From positions 1-57,682 of the forward strand of contig LAZY01000056.1 of the NCBI GenBank assembly GCA_001013295.1: a DNA stretch of 57,682 nucleotides. Reading direction: 5' to 3'. The translations under genes were made by a program, and so were the position numbers. The notes below the pieces were generated by a model. It saw nothing but the letters and a program-made list of their open reading frames with translations, had not been told where the DNA came from and searched no databases. Below, in pieces: positions 51,664 through 57,682 of this stretch (position 1 is its first letter; each line of letters begins with the position of its first letter). The stretch comes from Chryseobacterium indologenes. GTDB lineage: Bacteria; Bacteroidota; Bacteroidia; Flavobacteriales; Weeksellaceae.

Positions 51664-52095
51664 ATTATCAACAATATTTCATTATTGCATTAAATATAAT
51701 AATAATATTACTATAACTCACTCTTTTTTTACAAGTATCACATCGTATATCACAATCAAGAGAGTCAATGTAATAATGCAAAAAAGTTAAAAGTAATAAT
51801 TACCTGAAACCATGTTGAATATCTCAATAGTGGAGAAAGAAAATTAGAATTAAGTTTTTTATTTAAACAACTTTTATATTTATCCATACAACCACGCTGC
51901 CTCCAAATTTCAGAACCAGCCTGGTTATATGAATGATTTAAAGCCTTAACGTTTTAATTAAATTTTTTTTCCTTCTTCATGCAATGTTTACTCTACCATC
52001 GGTCTTTTCCTGAAAAAGAAGAACAGTGAACTGAAAATTACAGGAATTCCCTTTGCATCGGCAACTAAAAAGTAATGATCACCTTTAGCATATAA
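51664..52095. other. Intergenic region with a possible minus-strand gene fragment
   Basis: Mostly AT-rich. On the minus strand a 42-codon frame from ATG 52116 to TAA 51988-51990 (MYVLKTELYAKGDHYFLVAD...) has coding character but overlaps the start of the AraC remnant on the other strand. I cannot decide whether it is a real short gene or a fragment. No clear promoter for the hybrid kinase is visible. Confidence 0.35.
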
Positions 52096-52949
52096 TTCTG
52101 TTTTGAGAACGTACATATCGATTTCGGAAATATTGCTTTGGAAAACAGACTATCGCTTTATTTTGAGGCTAATTTTGACAGTGTCGAGATGCATTTTACA
52201 TTAAAAGGGAAAAGTTCTGCACAATCTGAAAATTTCCGCAATAAGGTGAGCTTTGAGAGCTATCAGCATAATATCATCTACGCTCACCGGATGTCCGGAC
52301 AAATGGAATTTGACGGGCAAGACATGCAAATTCTGGAAATCAATCTGGCTCCTGATTTTTTTAAGAGGTTTCTTCCCGAAGATTCTGAACTTTTCAATGT
52401 TTTCAGAAATGCTATTGATAAACAACATTCTTCTCTCATTAATCCTGATCACAGCAGGATCAGCCTGGAGATGTATCAGATTCTCAGCGATATTATGAAT
52501 TGTGACAGAAAAGGGATCTTCAAAAGTAGCTATCTTGAGGCAAAAGTAGCTGAACTTCTTCTGTTGCAGCTTGAACAGCTTGTCAAAGAGACATCTTCAG
52601 CATCATCACTTCTCAGAAAAGATGAAGAGAAAATATATGCTGTGCGGGATTTCATCGTCAACAACCTCAACCAAAACTGCTCCCTGATCGATCTGGCACA
52701 TCAGGTAGGCACCAATGAATTTACTTTAAAAAAGGGTTTAAGGAACTTTTCGGAACAACAGTTTTCAATTTCTGGAGCGATACCAAGATGGAACAGGCGA
52801 AGAAAATGCTTCTTGAGGGGGATTTAAATATTAATGAAATATCTGAGCTCGTCGGCTATAAAAATTCGAGACATTTTTCAACAGCCTTCAAGAGGAAATA
52901 TCATGTCATCCCAAGTCAGCTTAGAAAGATGAACGGAGTCAGTCATTAA
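52096..52949 (+). pseudogene. AraC-family regulator, frameshifted and 5'-truncated
   Basis: The frame is open from 52096 but has no ATG; it begins FCFENVHIDFGNIALENR, which corresponds to the middle of the N-terminal domain of AraC regulators. Sensor-domain sequence follows (SLYFEANFDSVEMHF) and then the first DNA-binding helix (CSLIDLAHQVGTNEFTLKKG). At about 52733-52742 the frame breaks: inserting one T in GGGTTTAAGG restores KKGFKELFGTTVFNFWSD and the second helix-turn-helix (INEISELVGYKNSRHFSTAF) to TAA 52947-52949. Two independent lesions indicate a dead gene, unless the frameshift is a sequencing error in the T run. Confidence 0.75.
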
Positions 52950-53107
52950 TCCAGCCAAACATTCCATTTCAGAAGAATCTTCTTTCAAAAAAACACCCAT
53001 TAAATTAATAATCAACCTCTTACCACCCTATTATAAAATCTTTTAAAATAATTATATTTACAAAAAAAAATAATCTGGACTTAAAAGCTAAACAAAAAGA
53101 ATAATGC

Positions 53108-54262
53108 ATGGATAAAATGGATTTATTAAATATTGTAACGATCATTTCGTTGTTCATTTCGTCATTTCTTATATTCTTTTTACTTACCGTCAAAACAGCA
53201 CATAAAATAAGCAATCGCCTTTTTGCTGCTTTTCTTATTTTCACCTCAATAGATGCTGCCACGCCTTTATTGAATTCAATTTCCGACGGCCCTTCAAATC
53301 TGGGAATGCTGAGAAATACTCTTGCTTTTCTACAAATTCCCGTGTTCTATCTGTATGTACTCTCTGTTTGCTATTCGGATTTTAAACTCAGGCCAAAATA
53401 TCTCCTCCATCTGCTTCCGTTTTTAGTTGTGAATGCTATTTTACTGCCTCGTTTTTATAGCGTAGATCTGGCATCTAAGATTGATTTTCTCACCAATCGA
53501 CAGAATATGATAGAGTTGCAGATCACTCATATCCTTTTCCATATTCAGGTCATTGCTTATTTTGTGGTGATATTTCTGCTGCTGAGAAAAGCGAAAAATA
53601 TATACCTGGAAAATAATGCCGGAACTCATCTCAATTCCTACCATTGGCTGTTTCAGTTTACAGTGGTACTGACTGTTTTATATACGGTTGCTCTTGTAAA
53701 GAATATTTTCAAATTTTCTGATTACCCATACATCTCCGAATGGATAAAAATCGGGGGGCTGGTATTTCACCTGTTTATCGTCTGTTGGTATTTGTACAAA
53801 GCATTGAATCATCCCGAACTTTTTAGAAATATTGATTCAAAATTAAAGCTTGTTTCCACAATTATTTCTGAGGAAAAAAACACTAATGATGAAGTTTCAG
53901 ATGAAAATAAGTACCATGAAGAGCTCTTAAAGCTGAAGAGTTTTATGATGGAAGAAAAACCCTTTCTTAATCCTTCTTTAACCATACAGGATATTGCTAA
54001 AGAAGTGGAAATTCCAGTCCGGGATTTATCTGTTCTTATCAACCATCAATTGGGGCAGCACTTTTATGATTTTGTAAATATTTATCGGATCGAATATGCT
54101 AAGGATATTCTGAAGGATTCTACAAAAAATAAGGTGACCATTCTTGAGATTCTGTATGAAGTAGGCTTTAATTCAAAATCTTCTTTCAATACCGCATTTA
54201 AAAAGCATACGGGAAACACACCAACCGAATACCGCAACTTACTACAAAGCAAAACATTGTAA
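53108..54262 (+). CDS. Membrane-anchored AraC-family transcription regulator
   Basis: 384 residues (an alternative start is the ATG three codons later). The N-terminal 230 residues contain about six or seven hydrophobic helices (for example IVTIISLFISSFLIFFLLTV, LAFLQIPVFYLYVLSVCY), and the C-terminal 100 residues are an AraC DNA-binding domain with both helix-turn-helix units (LTIQDIAKEVEIPVRDLSVL and ILEILYEVGFNSKSSFNTAF). This architecture is common in Bacteroidota and may couple an envelope signal to transcription. The serine hydrolase gene 103 bases downstream is the obvious regulatory target. Confidence 0.85.
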   Translation: MDKMDLLNIVTIISLFISSFLIFFLLTVKTAHKISNRLFAAFLIFTSIDAATPLLNSISDGPSNLGMLRNTLAFLQIPVFYLYVLSVCYSDFKLRPKYLLHLLPFLVVNAILLPRFYSVDLASKIDFLTNRQNMIELQITHILFHIQVIAYFVVIFLLLRKAKNIYLENNAGTHLNSYHWLFQFTVVLTVLYTVALVKNIFKFSDYPYISEWIKIGGLVFHLFIVCWYLYKALNHPELFRNIDSKLKLVSTIISEEKNTNDEVSDENKYHEELLKLKSFMMEEKPFLNPSLTIQDIAKEVEIPVRDLSVLINHQLGQHFYDFVNIYRIEYAKDILKDSTKNKVTILEILYEVGFNSKSSFNTAFKKHTGNTPTEYRNLLQSKTL

Positions 54263-54364
54263 ACGGATCTAAATTTGTATTTTTATGACAAAATAAAAAC
54301 CGCTGTATCAACATAACCTGACCGTGGTAAAAAAATAATTCCTAAGACCAACAAAACATCGAAC

Positions 54365-55387
54365 ATGCCCTATTACAAACAACTGGCCTTCATTTTCACA
54401 TTTCTATTACTTCTGACCAATCATTCTTTTGCCCAGTCAAAGAAAATACATCAGATTGATTCACTCATGAAAAGATCAGGTGAAAGCGGAGATTTTAATG
54501 GTAATGTTTTGGTTGTACAAAGGAATACCATCCTCTACAACGCTTCGTTTGGCTTTGCAGATGCTGCAAAAACAGAAAAACTAACTGCTGATTACCGGTT
54601 TAATATTGGCTCTATCACCAAAGAATTTAGCGCTGTCGCTTTGGCCCAATTGCAGGAACAGGGTAAATTGAAATTCGAAGATAAAGTTTCCCGGTATATC
54701 CCGGAACTCCCTCAATGGGCCCATGAGGTAAAGATAAAAGACCTGTTACAGTACACCAGTGGTATTCCTAATGTAAACTGGAAAAAAATCAAAAATGACA
54801 AAGACCTTTTTGAGGGGCTACAGCTTGTTGATTCGCTTGATTTCAAACCTGGCACTCATTATGATTACAACAACAATAATATCTTCCTGCGCCAGTTTAT
54901 TGTTGAACGGCTGACCGGAATGCCATTTAAAATGTATGCAGAAAAAAATATTTTTAAACCCTGCAAAATGACTTCTTCCGTAATGACTCCTTTCGAGAAT
55001 GAAAAAAATATAGCCAAAGGGTTCAATAAAGATTTAATCGCAGACAAAGCTGATTTATCCATAACGGGCGGAACTTATCTTACTACTCATGATTTGTTGA
55101 AATGGTCAGACTGCCTGCACGCTAATAAAGTAATTAATGCCAATTCATTATTTGAGTTAGGTCAGCAATTCGATCTTCCAGAAACCCAATCTTCGCTGGG
55201 GCTGGCAAAATTTAAAAACAAAAAATTAACCGAACATATACACGACGGAAGAGCCGGAAGCTATGAAGCCCTTCTTGTTTCTGATCTGGATAAAAATCTG
55301 ACCATTATTCTATTGGGAAATAACTATCACGGAAAATTATTTGAAATTTCAGATGCCATTCAAAGCATTTTGAAAGATAAAAAATAA
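54365..55387 (+). CDS. Secreted serine hydrolase of the beta-lactamase/penicillin-binding fold
   Basis: 340 residues with a signal peptide (residues 1-24, ending HSFAQ). Active-site motifs: Ser83-x-x-Lys86 (SITK), Tyr168-x-Asn170 (YNN) and His293-x-Gly295 (HDG). Same superfamily as the gene at 4076 but clearly divergent from it. Likely a periplasmic peptidase or esterase; a beta-lactamase role cannot be excluded. Placed after a membrane AraC regulator. Confidence 0.85.
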   Translation: MPYYKQLAFIFTFLLLLTNHSFAQSKKIHQIDSLMKRSGESGDFNGNVLVVQRNTILYNASFGFADAAKTEKLTADYRFNIGSITKEFSAVALAQLQEQGKLKFEDKVSRYIPELPQWAHEVKIKDLLQYTSGIPNVNWKKIKNDKDLFEGLQLVDSLDFKPGTHYDYNNNNIFLRQFIVERLTGMPFKMYAEKNIFKPCKMTSSVMTPFENEKNIAKGFNKDLIADKADLSITGGTYLTTHDLLKWSDCLHANKVINANSLFELGQQFDLPETQSSLGLAKFKNKKLTEHIHDGRAGSYEALLVSDLDKNLTIILLGNNYHGKLFEISDAIQSILKDKK

Positions 55388-55419
55388 CCTCGGATGATGA
55401 ATCCCTTTTGATTATACAT

Positions 55420-56115
55420 CTATTTTTTTTCCAGCTGCTCGATAACAACTTTTGCCATTTCTTTTGAACTGAAAGGGTTTTGTCCTGTAATAAGGTTTCC
55501 ATCTACCACCACATGGGAAGTCATGGGGATAAAGGCTTTTTTCAGATCCGCTCCACGCTCTTTGATGGCGGCTTCCAGATTAAAGGGAACTTCTTTTTTT
55601 CGTCTTGCAAGGGTTTCCTCAAACCAGTCGAAACCGGTCATTGTTTTTCCTTTGATCAGATATTCACCATTGGAAAGCTTTACATTGAGTAAACCGCCTA
55701 CTCCATGACAAATAGCGCCCACCATTTTTCCGCTTTCGTATTGTTTTCTGATAACAGACTGCATCAGAACATCATCAGGGAAATCATACATTGTACCATG
55801 TCCACCAGCCAGATAAACCAAATCATACTGCTCGTCTGCAACTTCAGATACATGGTGGCTGTTGTTCAGCAATTCACGAAAAGAAATATCATTCCAGTAG
55901 GTTGCAGACACTTTGTCCAGGGTAAAATATTGAAGGCTCTCCGGATCTATCGGAACATTTCCTCCCTGAGGGCTGGCAATAGTGATGTCATACCCTTTTT
56001 CTTTTGCTGCATGATAGATGTGGGTGAGCTCACTCAGCCATAATCCGGTTTTGAAATGACCACTGGCATACAGACTGACATTGGTTACCATGATCAGTAT
56101 TTTTAGAGGACTCAT
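55420..56115 (-). CDS. DJ-1/PfpI (type 1 glutamine amidotransferase-like) protein
   Basis: 231 residues from ATG 56115, seven codons inside the longest frame. The nucleophile elbow is AICHGVGG with Cys136-His137, and a GGHGTMYDFPDD segment supplies the upstream acidic/backbone elements, as in Hsp31-like chaperone/glyoxalase III proteins. Expected to handle methylglyoxal-type damage or act as a protease/chaperone. An AraC regulator lies upstream on the same strand (start 57308), with a 260-base gap that holds repeats of the word ACACTTAAGTTTTT. Confidence 0.85.
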   Translation of the reverse strand: MSPLKILIMVTNVSLYASGHFKTGLWLSELTHIYHAAKEKGYDITIASPQGGNVPIDPESLQYFTLDKVSATYWNDISFRELLNNSHHVSEVADEQYDLVYLAGGHGTMYDFPDDVLMQSVIRKQYESGKMVGAICHGVGGLLNVKLSNGEYLIKGKTMTGFDWFEETLARRKKEVPFNLEAAIKERGADLKKAFIPMTSHVVVDGNLITGQNPFSSKEMAKVVIEQLEKK

Positions 56116-56255
56116 ATTCTTACTGTTTTGTAGCACAAAGTTCGGAAGAAACGGATCATAGGAAGTAGCTTAATCAAGGAAAGTTGTAACAGAATCTCTG
56201 AATATCTTTGATCTCTTTTTTAACCCGAAAAGTTAGAGGTCACAAAAGCTTTTAA

Positions 56256-56312
56256 ACACTTAAGTTTTTTAAGTTTACACTATTTAAGTATAAGAAGTAC
56301 ACTTAAGTTTTT
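56256..56312. repeat. Direct repeat ACACTTAAGTTTTT (two copies)
   Basis: The 14-base word occurs at 56256-56269 and 56299-56312, both containing the palindrome ACTTAAGT, in the AT-rich gap between the AraC gene and the DJ-1/PfpI gene. A possible regulator binding site or part of a dispersed repeat; the spacing between copies is 43 bases. Confidence 0.5.
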
Positions 56313-56396
56313 GAAAATCGTTGATTTTCTTTTTTCCTTAGTCCGGAACATTTAATCATTAAATGAGATAAATAAACAGGATCATTCCGTAGAAAA

Positions 56397-57308
56397 TCAA
56401 TTAAATGAAGCTCTGAACTCCAGAGGTGAGACAGAAGTACGGTTCTTAAACAGACGGTGGAAGGACTGCGGATGTTCAAAGCCAAGTTGGTACGCAATTT
56501 CAGAGACTGACATTTCTGTAGTAGACAGCAGGGCTTTTGCCTTCTCAATCAGCCTGTTCTGAATATGCTGCTGAGTTGTCTGCCCTGTCTGTATCCGAAG
56601 CATATCGCTCAGATAATTGGCACTCAGGTTCAGCTGTTCTGCAACAAAATGAACAGTAGGAATACCATTGATGACCAGCTGATCATTTTTAAAATAATCA
56701 TCAAGCAGGTTTTCCAGCCTTGAAAGCAGATCATTATTCACTTTTTTTCTGGTTAAAAACTGGCGGTTATAAAAACGGTCGCTGTATTTCAGTAAAAGAT
56801 CAAGGTTCGAAATCAAAAGATCCTGAGTGAAAGAATCCATATTGGCATCTATCTCCTGTTCTATATTGTCTATAATATCCATCACAGACTTTTCTTCTTT
56901 TTCGGAAAGATGAAGGGCCTCGTTGGTGGCATAGGAGAAAAAACCATAGTCTTTAACCTTTGAGGCTAAAGGATACCCATGCAGAAAGTCAGGATGTACA
57001 ACCAAAACAAAACCTTTTACGCCGTTCAGAAGTATATCTTCAAACTGCAGCACCTGATGGGGAGCGGTAAAGTACATAATGCCTTCATCAAAATCATAGT
57101 ACTGCTGTCCATATTTGCATTTTCCTCCGGCACAGTCTTTTTTGAGGGCTACTACATAAAAATCGGTTATTAACGTACTGAGAATCGTATCCTGTTGTAA
57201 TTTTACATCATCAAAATTAAATACACTGATCAACGGGTTGGAGGGCTTTTTCAATCCTAAAAACTGATGCAATGCACTGATTGACGAAACTTTCTCTGGC
57301 GTTTTCAT
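56397..57308 (-). CDS. AraC-family transcription regulator
   Basis: 303 residues. The N-terminal region (1-190) is a cupin-like sensor domain (YQQYYDFDEGIMYFTAPHQV). The C-terminal 100 residues hold two helix-turn-helix motifs (TVHFVAEQLNLSANYLSDML and SVSEIAYQLGFEHPQSFHRL). It is upstream of the DJ-1/PfpI gene on the same strand and is its likely regulator or co-transcribed neighbour. Effector ligand unknown. Confidence 0.9.
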   Translation of the reverse strand: MKTPEKVSSISALHQFLGLKKPSNPLISVFNFDDVKLQQDTILSTLITDFYVVALKKDCAGGKCKYGQQYYDFDEGIMYFTAPHQVLQFEDILLNGVKGFVLVVHPDFLHGYPLASKVKDYGFFSYATNEALHLSEKEEKSVMDIIDNIEQEIDANMDSFTQDLLISNLDLLLKYSDRFYNRQFLTRKKVNNDLLSRLENLLDDYFKNDQLVINGIPTVHFVAEQLNLSANYLSDMLRIQTGQTTQQHIQNRLIEKAKALLSTTEMSVSEIAYQLGFEHPQSFHRLFKNRTSVSPLEFRASFN

Positions 57309-57357
57309 ATGATTTTCTGAATTATATATTTTTTGAACTCATTCTAAGGTACAGCTT

Positions 57358-57682
57358 TTATTGTTTTCCTGAAAGCTGTTCATTTTTGATCTGGCTAATT
57401 CCCTGCTTATAAGTGGTTACCTGAAACTCAGGAAATCGGTTTCTGAATTTCGAATCATCGAATATATTATCATGCTCATATCTTGGAAGCAGTTCCAGCA
57501 GTTCTTTTAGTTTTTTGTTGAATAAAGCACCCAATCTAAAAACAAATTTAGGAACAGCAGAATAGTTCAGATCCCTGCCGTAAATGCCAGAGACTGTTCT
57601 TATAAATTCCCGGTAGGCTGGATGGCTTTTGTCTACCGGCAGGTGCCAGGTCTGTCCGTAGGCATCCGGTGTATTTCCAATG
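57358..57682 (-). CDS. NAD-dependent epimerase/dehydratase-like protein, C-terminal part only
   Basis: The window cuts the gene; 107 residues up to TAA at 57358-57360 are visible. The sequence (AYGQTWHLPVD near the start, then FVFRLGALFNKKLKELLELL and RFPEFQVTTYKQGI) matches the substrate-side C-terminal part of SDR-type epimerase/dehydratase proteins. The nucleotide-binding Rossmann part lies outside the window. It is followed by 49 bases and the AraC gene on the same strand. Confidence 0.7.
   Translation of the reverse strand, partial: IGNTPDAYGQTWHLPVDKSHPAYREFIRTVSGIYGRDLNYSAVPKFVFRLGALFNKKLKELLELLPRYEHDNIFDDSKFRNRFPEFQVTTYKQGISQIKNEQLSGKQ

Noticed and set aside
51988..52116. 42-residue minus-strand gene (MYVLKTELYAK...)
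   Set aside because: Kept only as a note: it overlaps the AraC remnant, whose plus-strand reading fits a known family better over the shared bases, although the rest has some coding character.

Overview
The window looks like a chromosome segment from a Chryseobacterium-type bacterium (Bacteroidota, Flavobacteriia). The DNA is AT-rich. One secreted protein ends in a type IX secretion (T9SS) sorting domain. Promoter-like sites match the Bacteroidota TTTG/TAnnTTTG pattern, and the gene repertoire fits (AraC-type regulators with a membrane domain, GAF/PAS hybrid kinases, class C beta-lactamase-fold hydrolases). This is inference from sequence features only; no 16S gene or marker is present.

Layout. 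1-3.2 kb: a 5'-truncated gene, then a LAS-type zinc peptidase overlapping a lipoprotein-like gene, which reads like a cell-wall-degrading effector with its immunity partner. 3.2-4.1 kb: non-coding, rich in palindromic dispersed repeats. 4.1-15.3 kb: an accessory patchwork with a serine hydrolase, two GNAT acetyltransferases, many short orphan genes, tandem paralogues, gene fragments, one gene with an internal amber codon, and an IS481-family insertion sequence flanked by two truncated genes that both point into it. 15.6-20.3 kb (minus strand): a beta-helix protein followed by a large two-propeller RCC1 protein with a T9SS sorting signal, behind a promoter-like site about 0.5 kb upstream. 21-28.4 kb: a secreted small protein, a probable dinucleotide-slip gene, a two-domain orphan and an alpha-2-macroglobulin-family protein that lacks a visible signal peptide and the thioester motif.

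29.3-46.2 kb holds the most striking content: a compact plus-strand operon of five genes ending in a strong terminator. It encodes two short paralogous proteins (one with a membrane/signal segment), a 1223-residue beta-rich protein, a 447-residue endonuclease/exonuclease/phosphatase-fold enzyme, and a 3633-residue giant with a DUF6603-like region and two clusters of LysM-like repeats. Apart from the second small protein, none shows a signal peptide. Base composition is visibly richer in G+C than in the neighbours. I suggest a multi-protein particle or toxin-delivery system carrying a nuclease, but its function is unknown.

46.2-51.7 kb (minus strand): a WGR/DUF4240 protein, a truncated membrane protein, a stand-alone response regulator and a large hybrid sensor kinase. 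52-57.7 kb: a frameshifted AraC regulator, a membrane AraC regulator with a serine hydrolase downstream, a DJ-1/PfpI protein with an AraC regulator upstream, and the 3' end of an NAD-dependent epimerase-like gene. No tRNA, rRNA or CRISPR array was seen.
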